A stretch of DNA of 64,000 nt from Phragmites australis (GCF_958298935.1 NC_084939.1:2185501-2249500); one strand, 5' to 3'; shown: positions 35,221 to 49,655, counted from the first letter of the stretch. Notes: generated from the sequence alone by a model not told the origin. A program made the numbers and translations.

Positions 35221-37107
35221 CTTTGAATTCCCTTTTTTCTAATTTTCCTGGCTCGGTCCTACTTTGGGAAAAGAAAAAACTTTTGTAAGGGAAATTCAAA
35301 AACGTCAGAAATAATTTTTTTTATTATTTTCACTAACTAACTGTTCATACGTTGTAACGAAAATACAAACATTAGATACGATAACACAGTACAAACTCAA
35401 GGTATGAAGATACAAATATGTCGTAAGAGCGCCGTTGTAGTTTGTTCATATGGAATCCGAAAAAGGAAAAGTAGATTATCTGTTGATTTTTTTCTAATTT
35501 ATTTATTTATTTATTTTTAAGTAAAACAAGTCTTATATTTGTAGCTGGTAACGAGACAGAGAGTCTGTAAGATGAGTTGAATAACAAAAATGCATAAACT
35601 ATTTGAATTTTAAATTTTTTTATTATATAGGAGGAGGGTAAAAGAAAAATTAACGTGAAAATCAACATGTGTTTTATATAATAGAGATTATCTCGTATGC
35701 ATAGCCATAAAGAAAAACACACTATAAACAACCACTGTTAGCATATTGCCGACCTCGCTGACTTAAAATGCTGATGTGGATAGATATAGTGTAAAAGAAG
35801 CAGTATATATTGACAAAAAGAGGTTAACATAGCCTCCACTTCTCATTCCAACATCTTAAACTTGTATGTTTCTTGTCTCTATGTTCCAACCATCAAGCTC
35901 TCTCAAAACATTTTTGTCCATCTCCGACCACTATGGGCTACGAAGCATACACAACCATGTCACAAATTCGTTACAACTTTGGCCATGGCAACGATCCTAA
36001 TTGTCGAGAAAGATATCTTTCGACAGCCCATGCTCCGTCCTCTTTGGTTCTGGTTTGCGTTGTAACTGAATCCTACTCTAGCTGCATTGTCGGAAATAGC
36101 AAATGATTCTAAATAAGATACAAAGGATTTCCTAGAAAAGAGAAATGGATGATTAGAGGGGAAATATTAGAAGTGGTTTCTATTGGCATTTCAGGATCCG
36201 TCATTTCTGCGTAGGTTCTGACTTCTTCACCTGATGGGCAATGTCTTTGATTTTTTCTGTCTCCTTTTTGAAAACTTTGCTTCTTGAGGTGGAACTCTTA
36301 GTGATGTCATTTCCATCTTAAAAGCATATTCTATCTCCTTTTTTCTTCTTCTCCCCTCTGGCATTTTTCCACATCCTATATTTTTTCTCACATTCCATAT
36401 ACACAGCATAAAAGTAAGAGAAGAGCTCAATGGCGCGAGAACATGAATATGTTGAAGAAAAAACTCGACAAGTTATTTTCTACGAACTATTTATTCACCA
36501 AATAACTTATTTCCTACGCATGGATATGATTGAGGTAATCTGAAACTTCACAACGTGGTACGTATGATGTGAGCATAGGCGAATGCAAGGAGGGCTTGGG
36601 GGGCTCAAGCCGTCCCTAATGGCTGCCACACTCTTTAGCCCTTCTTCCTCCCAAAGTCATCTCTCCATTTTTCACAAGACAAGGAGAAGGGAGATGAGGT
36701 GAAAGAAGAAGCAAACCCTACCCGCTTCACCACTGGATGTGAGTCTACCTATGTAGCAAAGTAAACTTGGGCATAAACTCTTTCTTGGGAAGTTCACTCA
36801 GCAGTGGCAATGACCATATCACCATATACATTGAAGATCGATGTGACGTGAGAGATGTGCAACCATCGGAACAAGTGAACGATATATATCAAGACCACAT
36901 CCGTTTTTGTACACGTAACAACTTGCTTAAAAGTTGAGAGTCATAACCAGAAGTCAAATAGAATGGCGAGCAGTGCTCTGAACCGTAGTTGGGAGTCGAA
37001 ACAAGACGAACTCTCTGCCAATTCAAATTAACTACACCAAATCATTTTCAGTTTCTTAGGGCCTTGATATATAATATGCATTTCAAGGCAATAATAGGTA
37101 TTTAACT

Positions 37108-37311
37108 TACTCCCTCTAGTCAAAAATACATTTTAAACATCACACTATGTGTAACTTTGACTAGTATTTTTAAATAATATTATTTTTAAGACAATCTATA
37201 TATATAATTTTTATGTTACAAAGCTAAATGTTTTAAAAGTCATTGATGACCAGAATTTTAAAAGTTTGATCAGATCTTACTCAAAACATTATGTATTTAC
37301 CATCGGATGGA
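37108..37311. mobile_element. Degenerate Stowaway-like MITE
   Basis: The left end CTCCCTCTAGTCAAAAATACA and the right end TATGTATTTACCATCGGATGG are imperfect inverted repeats of the Stowaway CTCCCTCCGTCCC-type terminus. TA dinucleotides flank the ends. The interior is AT-rich and non-coding. Confidence 0.55.
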
Positions 37312-37739
37312 ATAACTTTGAAATTGAGAACATATTGTTCTTTTCAGGAGAGAATTGAAGCTTTTAACCCAACACTTGATGTGGATCTTCGACGGAATTC
37401 AGATGAAGGAAGAACTGACAACTGATGTCAATTGACATTGGAAGCCGATTAAGGTCTCCTCAAAAGAGAAGAGAAAAAGAAGGGAAAAGGAACAATGGAA
37501 GCCAAAGAGATCACAGGTGTTTTCGCTCGGTACCATTTGAAAGATTTCTAAAAGTTAGAAAATACCATCGGTAGGCCATCAACAATTAGACCTAGGATCC
37601 ACCTCTTATCCTCACAAGCGATACGATGATATTATCCAACTCATGCATCTTTAGAATGGCACCTAGCAAAAAAAAAAAAAAACTCAAGATCCCGTAGGAG
37701 ATAAGACGGCAAGCTATATGATGTCAGCAAACTGCAACG

Positions 37740-38130
37740 GTTGGAACAACTGCACGACCCGTCCGTCCGTCCGTTGCAACCGCTCTTTCTCAAGCATATC
37801 GTCACACGAGGTGTCTCACTCGCAGCTGCGTGAGTGCAAGAACGGTAGCTGGCCCTCGACGAGAAGGCGAAGCCCGGGCCTCCAACTCCGGCGCGAGAGC
37901 AGCGACCAGAGCTGATCGGCAGCGGCAGAGATCGATCCGAGCATCGGGCTCCGGGAGCCGGTCAGAGGTTCGTCGCCGGCCATGGACGCCGTCGGCGAGG
38001 CGTGAGGCCGCAGGCGGTGGAAGCCCAGTTTGCCTGCTCCCCGGCGAGATGGGCCGCGGTAGTGGGCTTGCGTTGTGTCGCGCGCTCGGGAGGACGAGCG
38101 CGGGCTCCGAGTTAGTACCACATCGCCCAG
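37740..38130. other. GC-rich island of unknown origin
   Basis: About 390 bp of high GC content stands out from AT-rich surroundings. Open frames run through it on both strands (for example minus 38263-37802), as is usual in GC-rich DNA. No domain was recognised. It may be a relic of a coding exon or a transposon-carried fragment. Confidence 0.3.
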
Positions 38131-38990
38131 CGAACAAGGCGTAGACCAGCTTATAACTTGCGGTGTGGACCACGGTGTTGTCTCTTCGGAGACATCCCAT
38201 AAAATCCAAAGATGACACGCACAGATGGAAATTCGAAGATGAGAAGCAGCATATTCGGGGCAACGCCCTTTTATGAGGTTTATGCGCCGGTCCCGTGCGA
38301 GTTTTTTCTTACATGTACGCCTCTGAAGTCTTCTCTTTAGGTCCCCTCATCTTACAGACAGATCCAAATTGTTTTGCAGTTTTCACGCACCACTTCCTGG
38401 GTGCGAGTTTTCCTTGCAAATATGCACCCCCCAAAAACCTTCTTTTCTTTATTGGCGCTTTCTTTAGGTTTTTATTCGGGAAGAACCTTGGTTAGTTGAA
38501 CTGTATTTCCGCCCCCTTTTTTTTGCAGTACTTATTTCCCAAGTTGTCTCAATATAATTTTCCATCAAAGTAGTCATGTGGTAGGGAACAATTTTCCATC
38601 AAGAACCATATGATTGGACCACACAACAAACTTGATTTTCCTTACAATTTTAGTATGTGGTATTTTTTATTCTCTCCTTATGAGAGCACTCAGAATTCAG
38701 TCTGTTCAAATAGATTGTACTTATAAGGCCAAGGTGAAAATTTTCTTTTCGCCCAGCACCATAACAAAGATAAGCGAGCAAAGCACATTTATACGTGCAC
38801 AATTTTCTTTAGCAACAGAATACAATGTTCGTCTTAAAAAATACACAATGTTTCTAATGTACAAAAACAAATCTCGCATTTTATTCAATGGATAGTGGCT
38901 ATCTTAAGTTTCACCAGCATCCAGCAAATAAGGTTCTCTCATCGTATACACAAGTCACCTATATTCATCCACATGTTCCAACCAAAATTT

Positions 38991-41900
38991 TCACAATCTT
39001 GATCGTCGCATGCATTTAACTGGATTAAAATTGCCACGTCGACGTGCAATGTTATTCATGTGCCTCCCATTCATTGACGCAGAAGGCTTGAGGTCCCAGC
39101 CTTCTATGTTCTTTGGGACGACATCATACAGCACCTGACCCAATACCCCATGCGGGTTCATGCTTTCCACGCTTGGCATGTTGAACAGCTCGGGCTTCGG
39201 GTCTTCATTATTGCTTTCATGGTACTCCTTGGAGCTCGGCAGGAAGAACTGATCGGTTGGATCGATTGGTGGTCTTTGCAGCCGAACATTGGAGCTTGCA
39301 GCAGTTCTATGGAGATTAGAGACGGACGGAGGCATGCCGCTGTGCTCACTCACGCCCACCTCATAGCCGTTAAGTTGTCTTCTGCTCCTGTAAAGCGTTG
39401 AGGCCTTCATGAGTAGCTCTGTCACCGCAGCTCGATATTCCTCAGGGTGATGCTTGTAGTGACCTGCATGACAATATGGTGGTGAGAAAGTGATAATCAG
39501 AAAACATAGGAGCGTTACAAGTTTCATATGCCTAAGTATATAAAGAGCATCCCTACAAAAATCTTTTGCACATAAAACATTATGCTCAGAAAACATAGGA
39601 GCGTTACAAGTTTCATATGCCTAAGTATATAAAGAGCATCCCTACAAAAATCTTTTGCACATAAAACATTATGCTTAATAATTTCCGTATGAACTTTTTG
39701 TGATAATTTAATCGATGATGACATTAACAAACTCTTGCAAGAGCCAAGAAGGGCTGTAGTATTGCACGATACAAGACATGGATTGATTCAAGAAGCCTTT
39801 TTCTACGTGTTGTTGACCTGGTATTCCGTATGTCCACCGTAAGCTAAGGGGATATAGTGAAACCATGCCCAGGATGTAAGACTCGATTTCTTAGAAAGTA
39901 AGAGGATTTCCAAATTGTCAATGGCACACAAGGAATTTATCAAAGATAGTAAGGGGATTTAATGAACACTATGCCCAGAATTCTTTACCATTTATCTTAT
40001 GGAAGAAATGAGCAGGAAAGAACAGCAGCATATCCTAGGAGTTTTTAAAATTGATTTAAGACAGGATGGGCGTAAAGAAATGGTAAACCTAGCTTTAAAT
40101 ATTCAGTTCAAAATACTCCACACAAGGTCAAAAATTTATCCAACCATATGTTTCCATTTGGATAGATGAAAATGAACTCCATAAAATAGTAACAACATTC
40201 AAAAAACATGTTGGCTTAGCTAAAGATCTTTTAGTTTAGAGTAAGATGACAATAAAACTTTTTTTTTTTGTTTCCCACTGAAACTAGAACATAGCTGCTC
40301 AGCACCATAACCAATTCGGGCTGGGTATGCAAGCACATGTAAAGTAGACATGTTTCCACCTTTAAAAAAGAAAACAATTTGCCCTGGAGAGAGTTATATG
40401 TGAGAAGGGTGATCTCAGATTGACTTAGACCATGCTAGACTTATGTCCAACTAAAAGGATGATTTTGCTGGTTGCTGACTTAAATATTCTGGTCGATTAG
40501 TTGGGAACTTCCAAATATTGAAAACAATCAAATTCGGGCTATTAACGGCAGTAAGTACCCTGGGACTAATGCAATGGGTGGTAAATGGTCCAATTTAAAC
40601 TCCATTCCTGAGATTGGAGTTCTACCAATACGATACTACTAGTGCAGTGTTGCACTTGGAAACAAGTTCCATCATGCCATCATTATGCATTTTACTCTCC
40701 TCCCATTTTGCCTAAAAAAAATCATTTCACATTCTGGTTGATTTTTTGACACCCACTCTAACTAAAAGACTCAACAACTCTTGTCATTTTAAAGGATCAA
40801 ATTAAGTTATAAATAACAGGTTTTAGTCTTTCCATTTCTTTCCCTGCATATTGCATAGAGGCATGTTGGGTAAACAGGCAGTTAATGGGGAACGATGTTC
40901 AAAGAATGAAAAAAATGTCAAAATCTTTAACTAGGAGGTCATAATTATTAAGTGGCTAGGTACCATGGTGTAAAGAGAAACCAATCCCTGATTAAAAATT
41001 GCTATTCCCTCCGATCCCAAATATAAGTCCATTAGGACATCGACACGGTCTCCAATATGCCACTTTGACTGACAATATCTATAAAAATAAATTATTTTAA
41101 ACAGAAATAGTTATATATATTATGATAGTATTTTTCATGATGAATCTAGTAACATAAACCTTATGTTGTCAATCTTATGATTTTTTTGCTATTGATGGTT
41201 AAAGCTAAAAAGGTTTGACTTAGGACAAATCCAAATGGACTTATATTTTGGATTGGAGGGAGTATTAGATAGACAGATAGGAGAGAAGAGCATACCTACA
41301 TGAGGAGAACTATGCCATTTAACTAGGTTCACATCACCACCAAGCTCCAGGAGACGCTGGCCAAAATCTTGAACAATTGAAAATGTAGCAAGTTGATCAT
41401 CCTCTGAACATAGTATTAGTATTGGACCAACATGCTGCATGTACAATTGAATAATGTTACACATATACAAAAATACATTCATCCGCAATCAGGATATAAA
41501 CCATTGTGGTCAATAGAGTGACATACTGCTGATGAGTATAGTGTTTCCCAATAATCTTTGCGTTGTTCTTCAAATTTGCTAATGAAAAGAGTGTCGAGAC
41601 CTGAGGCAAGGCCCTTGGCCATCCATGATAAGACACGAGGAGGTTCAGACATCTTCAGGACACTTGGGTCAAGGAGAAAGCGAGTGCCTAAATCACTGAC
41701 AAAATCTACAGGACCTGAGTCGTACATTTGCCCGCATAGACAATCTCGTACAAGCTGGTACTCATCCTGTATAAACCAAAAGCATGAAGCTTTCTTCAAA
41801 ATGAGTAAATCCAAACTAAAATTCCCGCATCTGTATTTATAGCTTATTTCATTTTCCGAACAAAGCTTCAACTAACATTTCCGTGAGCCATGAGTGCACA

Positions 41901-42943
41901 GGAAGGGAGGAGGGCAATAAGAAAGTGTCATACCAGACTTAGTTGCCCTTCACATCTTCGCTCAATCAGCTGTCAGTGAACAAAGAAAGCTTTAGCCTAG
42001 AGATTCCAAAAAACGCTTAGGCTAGAGATAACTGCTTCAGCCAAAGGGGTTACCAAACTTGCATCTTTTACCTGAAGAACCTTGTATGTGCAACCTTTCG
42101 GCCCTCCCGAAAACGATGCAAACACGACAGGTGCCGGTCTAACCTTAAGCTCCTGGATTTTTTAAGAGTGATTCGGCAACAGGTGCACAATTGCAACAAC
42201 CAATTAGATGCGCATGCCCCCAAACATTCGTCCAAAAAAAAAAGCCAGGTTAAAATTGTGCAGTGAGGTAAGCATACCTTGACAAGCTCCCCGAGCACCC
42301 TGTCAGCAAGCATGGCAGCCTTCTCGGGAAAAAACCTGCTTAAGCAAGCGCATCTGATTAAGCAACAAAACAATCGATTCAATTGTACGGGCAATTGAGA
42401 CACACTACTAAAAAAAGGAAGTTCTAGCTATACAATGACCCTACAGAATACATGTAGCATCACAGATTTTTTTAGCTCGTCGAATCAGGGCACCTGAAAT
42501 TTTGGACATAACTGATCAACTGTAAGAGCGTATGAAGTATAGCGTCAGTAGCGTGCCCCCAAACAACCCCAACCTAATAAGAACTCCAATCCGAGAAATT
42601 AAAGTTTCCGCCTCTAATCCCAGTACTCCGGCGAATCCAAGAATTCGTCGATTTCGGAGCTAACTAAAAACCGCATCTTTTTTCCACCTAAAGATCGCAC
42701 CTTTGCACGGTTCAGCGAAGGCAAAGGATAGGAGAGAGATCGTTTGTACAGGGTGAGGAAGTCGGAGTGGCAGACGAGGCACGCCCACCCGAGCGCGGCG
42801 TACAGCTCCACGTACGCCCGCACGTGCCGCTCCTGGCTCGACAGCCACGCGAACATCACCACCACGCCGCCGGCGCCGTCTCCTCCCCCTCCGGCAGCCC
42901 CGCTCGGCCGCCGCCCGCCGCCCCAGTAGTGCCGCCCCCACAT
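38991..42943 (-). CDS. TMEM53/DUF829-like alpha/beta hydrolase-fold protein
   Basis: Seven exons on the minus strand join in phase: 42943-42750, 42335-42278, 42152-42072, 41969-41934, 41766-41527, 41434-41296, 39463-38991, giving 406 residues. The N-terminus MWGRHYWGGGRR is followed by a Gly-rich stretch and then VVVMFAWLSSQERHVRAYVE, the opening strand and helix of the DUF829 fold. Putative catalytic triad positions are S99 in VFASFSGGPKG, an Asp at 215/216 in LILCSEDDQLA, and H248 in WHSSPHVGHY. A final block, VLYDVVPKNIEGWDLKPSAS, is typical of plant members as I recall them. The biochemical function of this family in plants is not established. The last intron (39464-41295) is long and holds a Stowaway MITE and an 88-bp tandem duplication. 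Confidence 0.9.
39497..39672. repeat. 88-bp tandem duplication next to the last exon
   Basis: Two adjacent copies of an 88-bp unit start with TCAGAAAACATAGGAGCG, at 39497 and 39585, and are almost identical. They lie in the last intron of the DUF829 gene, 34 bp from the acceptor of exon 7. The near-identity indicates a recent duplication. Confidence 0.9.
41005..41262. mobile_element. Stowaway MITE in an intron of the DUF829-like gene
   Basis: A 258-bp element starts TTCCCTCCGATCCCAAATAT and ends ATATTTTGGATTGGAGGGAG. These are the classic Stowaway (Tc1/mariner) inverted termini, flanked by TA on each side (41003-41004 and 41263-41264). Inside, AAGTCCATTAGG near the left is mirrored by CCAAATGGACTT near the right. 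Confidence 0.88.
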
Positions 42944-43134
42944 CCCGCCACCGAGCCCTTCCGGAAGGTTCTAGAAGCTTCTTCTTGAAGTTTGGGATGA
43001 AGGAAGGGGCGTGCGGGCGCGGCGGCGCGGGCGTGTGCTGTGGTGCGTGCTGGCTGCGACTGCGAGGCAATTGATTTCCACGAGGGAGTTTCCTTATTTA
43101 TCATTCTCCCCACAGTCATTGACTGTGATGATTT
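42944..43134 (-). promoter_or_regulatory. Upstream region of the DUF829-like gene
   Basis: GC-rich 5' leader immediately upstream of the start codon turns AT-rich at about 43090. The minus strand there has ATGATAAATAAGG (about 43094-43106), a possible TATA element about 155 bp before the ATG. Confidence 0.35.
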
Positions 43135-43139
43135 TATAT

Positions 43140-43710
43140 TAGATAAATTCTTTATTTACTATTAAAAAATTTACTTCTTTCCTTTATATCATCAAAAATT
43201 TCAAAATTACTTCTCTACATTGGTTTTATCTTTTCTTTCTTTGTTGCCACTCCGCGAGCCTTCTGCAGAACTACCGTCTCATCTACTGTTTACTAGTACT
43301 GTTTATAGATATGGCGGTCATCCTTTTTTTTAAAAAAATTAGTAGGCTTCTCTTTCTCTAAAAATCTTAAAAAAAATTATATATTCATAATCTATATGCA
43401 GTCTATTTTAATTAAATTCATCTAAAAAATATGTGCAGTATTTAAACTAAAATTCTTTAAATAATGCTACTTTTATAACTTCTAACAATGGTTATGATTT
43501 TAAATAAAATCTTAAAAATATAAAAAAATCTCTAATATTCTTCTTATGCGAGCCTTCTGCAGAACAGTGATTTTAGAATGAAGTCCTTGTACGCTCCCAG
43601 AGTTGAAGGAAAGAAAGAATGATAAAACCGATGGTACAGAATGAACTTTGAAATGTTTAATGGTATAGGAGGAAGAGGTAAAATTTTCGATAACAAATGA
43701 AAAACTGCCC
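43140..43710. mobile_element. TIR-flanked non-autonomous element
   Basis: Sequence from about 43145 (TTCTTTATTTACTATTAAAA onwards) is repeated in inverted orientation at the right side (ending near 43704). The arms share blocks such as CATTTCAAAGTTCATTCT against AATTTCAAAATTACTTCT and CATCGGTTTTATC against CATTGGTTTTATC, at about 70% identity over some 100 bp. A direct repeat GCGAGCCTTCTGCAGAAC lies inside each arm (43254 and 43549). Termini and target duplication are imprecise. Confidence 0.5.
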
Positions 43711-44750
43711 CTTTTATATTTCATTCACATGAGTAGTATCATAATTAAAGAGGCGATCTTTTCAATGATAAATCATCTATTTATTATGTGGTTGTTGGGT
43801 ATTATCGATTTATTCTGTGGCTGCTGGGTATCCATCTTAGGACGTGTGCGGGCAAAAAAAAAAAAGGCCGTGGAAGCGTTGGAGCGTGTTGGTAGTAATA
43901 AAGCTATGACGTCTAGATGAGTTCACACACTGGTGATAGTGATCGGTTCATTTGGGTGGATATGAGTCAAATACCATGACAAAATTATGGTCGTCCTCAC
44001 AAAAGTCGATGGATATAGGGTTTTTTTATTATGGAAATGTTGTTGTTTCCACTTTGGATGTTGATGCATACTTTGTATGAGCATTTAGATGTCTAACTAT
44101 TGAAGATTAACAAGAGCTAAATTAAATAAATTCAGTGTTTTTGTCTTACGTAGAGCTAAATTCATTCAATTTTTTAATAGACGATTAGATATAAAAGCAT
44201 GATCAAGTGCACATCATACAATGCTTGGTTTCTAGCTAGATGTCCATCACAAAATTTACATGAAACTATCATTGTAAAAGTTCATATCTATTTTGTACTA
44301 TAGCACTGTAGCAATTAGCCTGTGACCCCGAACCATCTCAAATATCTACATTAAGTTCCAACCAACCGAGCAAGTATACTATACTATGCCACAAATTTTA
44401 CGGAAAGATTGATCGAATATATACACAAATAATTTAGTATATGCAGTTAAACTCCAATACAACCAAGAGGTAGGGCTAACATGTGAACCTAGCTAGCATA
44501 TTCGATATCCATCGTTCATCCGGCAATATTCTACTCGCTCCTTGGCGTAAAGGCTGGTTGAAGGAGATCTTGCAAGCTGGCGTGTAGCTGATCATTCGTT
44601 TACATTTTGATATAACGAAGCACTCAAACGATTGAGGTTGAAATGGATCCTCCACGTCAACAGCTTACGTGTATTGGTGAACTTTACCAACTTGTGCTGA
44701 CACATGGAACTATTTATTTATTAATATGAAATATCTAGTCCCAGCACTAC
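43711..44750. other. Intergenic, AT-rich
   Basis: No gene, RNA or clear element is recognised here. A poly-A run lies at 43855-43865. Confidence 0.35.
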
Positions 44751-45608
44751 TAAGGGTGGCAATAGATCGGGTCCGATCGGGCTCTACGGGTTTCAAATCC
44801 AGCGAGGATTGGTTTGAATCTAGAAACTACCTCGCGGGGCTATTGGGTTGGGACCCGATTCGAGTCGGGTTTGGGTTCAAAATTTAATTTGGCCTAATGG
44901 GTGCCCACGGGCCCTGAAATAACGAAAGTAACCCACGTTGTCTCATCTCCGCTACCAATAGAGATCCAATGGAGACTCACTTCCACACCACAGACCCCAA
45001 CAAAAGCTCAGGAGGCGTGCGACACTATAGCGTCCGATAGCTCCTATACGGCGTCGACGACGACAACCACTCCAGTATCTAATACGCAACACTCCTTGCC
45101 CTCGGTGCTCGGCCCCTCGCCATCGCGGCCTCCCCTATGTGTTGTGCGTCTGTGCGGTTCCTGTGCAACCGGCGGCCCGTACCACCACCACGGCACGACA
45201 TTGATTTGAGCAATTCCGTTGGTCCATCATTGGAAAGATGAGACTTTTAGGTCACTAGTTTGGGGATTCCTACATTTCTTGGTTGTTTGGGATTTCGGAG
45301 GTAGATTTGGGTTCTTAGGTAGGTTAATGCTTCAATTGGGGAGAACAAAGAAGCTAAATTCACACAGCTTGTACTAGATTCCTTCGATTGCTTCCACAAG
45401 TTATAGTAGTGTTGTTCTTTTCTAAGGTACGACTGTGATTTTTGCAACTTTTTCATCCAATTCTGGGTCATGTCGGGTCTCTGTGAAGAGCCGGAGGTGA
45501 CTTTTCATCCGGAATGTATATCAAGTCTGGGTCGGGTGCGATGTTTTAGGTTTTGAATCGGATGTGTTCTTGCTCTACCAACCCCAACCCAATTTGTTGC
45601 CACTCTTA
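44751..45608. mobile_element. hAT-like non-autonomous element
   Basis: The left end TAAGGGTGGCAATAGATCGG and the right end CCAATTTGTTGCCACTCTTA are inverted repeats of a GGGTGGCAA-type hAT terminus, embedded in GGGTCGGG-rich subterminal sequence. Flanks AGCACTAC (44743-44750) and AGCAATAC could be an 8-bp duplication with one mismatch if the right end is set one base earlier. The centre (about 44900-45210) is GC-richer and open on the plus strand, but I do not recognise a protein. Confidence 0.6.
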
Positions 45609-46130
45609 GCAATACCTGCACTCGGAATCTGGACGGTGGTGATGGCATCTAGATGCGCATGGCATCAGAGAAATATGCACAGTAGATGTACATGTACGAC
45701 ATGACCCACGAGCATGTCCATGTCTCTCGGTATATTTCTCCCCCTTATTCTCTCTCCTCCCAAAGTTCCTCGAGGAATTTTTAGATTTTGGCATTTTTCA
45801 AAACAAAATCTATTCATGGACCTATGGGGAAATGATGTTAAAAAATGTAACCTTTTTACTATGCAAAGACTATTGGCGTTGTTGTTAAATAGTACTGTGG
45901 TAGCTGTCAAGTATGATCTTGCAAGTTCAACGTAAAAAATCATCTGTGGCGGCTACCACGACGTCATTTATCATGCTATTCAACCACAACGTCGAATGTC
46001 ATAGCGCTGTGCAAAAGGATCTATTTTCAGAATTATTTTCATAGGAATCTATTTATAGAATATATTTTTAAAAATGATCAAAATGTAAAATTCCACTAGT
46101 CTCTCTCTCCTCCCACTGCCAGAGACTGAC
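45609..46130. other. Intergenic, no feature recognised
   Basis: This is mixed-composition DNA between the hAT-like element and a GC-rich island. I see no supportable feature. Confidence 0.3.
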
Positions 46131-46790
46131 CATAATGGTGCCTTCCCTCGTCGGGAAATGTGGCTTCAGCGAAATATGTCCTTAGCGAGGCAGGCTAGGA
46201 TTTTAGCAGAGGTAGTGTCCGTGGCCGCTAGATTCGACGACAGTGGAAACCAAAAGGCGAGGACAGCGGGCGAAGACCCACTGCTGAGGATGGGCGATGG
46301 TGGGCTCGCAAATGTGGCCCTCTCTAGCTTCGAGGAGGCTAGATCTGAACGGAGTCAATCTGCTCTGGAGGCGAACGACGGACTCCAGATATGTCCCCCT
46401 CGCGGGTGTACCCAGGGTGCGGGTGTACCCGCAGGAACCCATCAACAAGGTGGTGAGGATGTACCATAGTGGGGCTAGGGTTCTAATTGTGGCGAAGATG
46501 TACCCCATCAACGAAGCAGAGGTTGAGCACGTGGCACTTGAGAGGGTGCGGCAACGCGAGGTCCGCCAGGCAGGCGTTGCAGAGGTGCGACGCTGGAGAT
46601 CAACATGATGGTTGCGTGATGTGCGCGTGGTACTGCCAAACCACTTCAGCTGTGCTATGGGATAGCATGGCCGCGGCGTTAGGGTTAGCGGCGGCATGGA
46701 TGACGGCAGCGTGGCGACAGCTGTGCGGATAAGGTACAAGGTCATTGTGGTCCTTTTTTTCAACTGTGCATGTTCTACCTTATTCGCACG
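46130..46790. other. GC-rich island with open frames, unidentified
   Basis: About 650 bp of GC-rich, coding-like sequence lies in AT-rich surroundings. One plus-strand frame (46297-46608) reads RVYPQEPINKVVRMYHSGAR and then EAEVEHVALERVRQREV; a long minus-strand frame covers 46793-46203. Neither matches a family I know. A short duplication, GGGTGTACCC, occurs at about 46407 and 46422. It may be a captured gene fragment or a dead gene. Confidence 0.3.
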
Positions 46791-48599
<1,809 letters not shown>

Positions 48600-49297
48600 G
48601 GGTCACAAATTGTGAATGTGCAGATACAGCAGCTAGCTGCAGGTATGTACCTTCCAGCATCATTCCTGTCACGCTCTCTCACGTGCACATCGACTGTGCA
48701 CTGCATATCTTTCTTGGGGAATCCAGCAGAGATCCAATGGAGAAAAAGAAGCAAAAGGAAGAAGGCAATGCATGTAGATATATTGTTCTTTTGTTAAGTA
48801 CACTGACACATGCGGCATATCCTCTCTTGTGTCATCTGTTGGAATCCAATGGAACAAAACATAATGCATGCTTTTTAACATATTTTATACCTTTTGGGTG
48901 ATGGAATGGAAATGGCTAGATAAGTAAACAAGGGACACAAGCATACGAAATATCGATAGTTCAGGGTTTCATCTCTGGCAGATCGAATTGGTTGTTAATT
49001 AGAAACCACTCATGTATTTGGGAACGAAGGGATCGGGTATATATGTGTGCATCTATGGGAGGAAAACATAAGGAATAGTAGATGGATATTCTCTTTCATA
49101 AGAAGCTGACATTCTCCATCTGTTAACATCAACCGAAAATATGTTACTTGGACAATATATGCTCAGAATATACCATCACTTGATGCTCCCTCCTCTCCTT
49201 GCTCCTACACCAAACAAGCAAACAACCAGCAGCTGAGCTCCAGATCCAAAGCACCAGCCCTAAGCCAATCACCAACCTCTCACATCTAGACTGGTTG
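48600..49297. other. Intergenic, no gene recognised
   Basis: Between the microsatellite and the CACTA element. A short direct repeat is seen (GCAGAGATCCAATGGA at 48726 and GTTGGAATCCAATGGA at 48839). No other feature is supported. Confidence 0.35.
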
Positions 49298-49581
49298 CAC
49301 TACTACAGAACATGTCATAAATAGCGGCTCATCAGTACTGATTGTGCAAGAACCGTCACTGAAAATGTATCATTGCCGGTTCTTAACCTCCCACGCGTGA
49401 AAAATGATTGAGCCGTTAAGAATCGGCACTGAAACCGACTATCAGTGCCGGTTCCAGCCATGAACCGCCACTAAAGTAAGCCTAGACCCAGAATTTCTAT
49501 TTAATTGGTTTTTTTCTTGCAACTCTCGGGTCTGACTGATTTTTTCAAAGTCCGGCGCAAGAGATAAAGTTGTTCTTTGAT

Positions 49582-49587
<6 letters not shown>

Positions 49588-49655
<68 letters not shown>
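49588..49655. repeat. (CT) microsatellite inside the CACTA element
   Basis: About 34 CT units lie directly upstream of the GC-rich cargo. The order (CT tract, pyrimidine-rich leader, then GC-rich open frames) resembles a plant 5' UTR followed by a first exon. Confidence 0.9.

Larger units (their letters stand above)
35221..38990. other. Intergenic region between PAH and the DUF829 gene
   Basis: This 3.7-kb stretch is mostly AT-rich with no gene that I recognise. It contains a degenerate Stowaway-like MITE (37108-37311), a poly-A run near 37670-37682 and a GC-rich island at about 37740-38130. Short frames near 35862-36106 have no recognisable domain. A poly-T run lies at 38516-38524. Confidence 0.4.

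Noticed and set aside
37802..38263. A 153-codon minus-strand ORF as a gene
   Set aside because: It has no recognised domain, competing frames on the other strand and no splice or promoter context; kept only as a GC-rich island.
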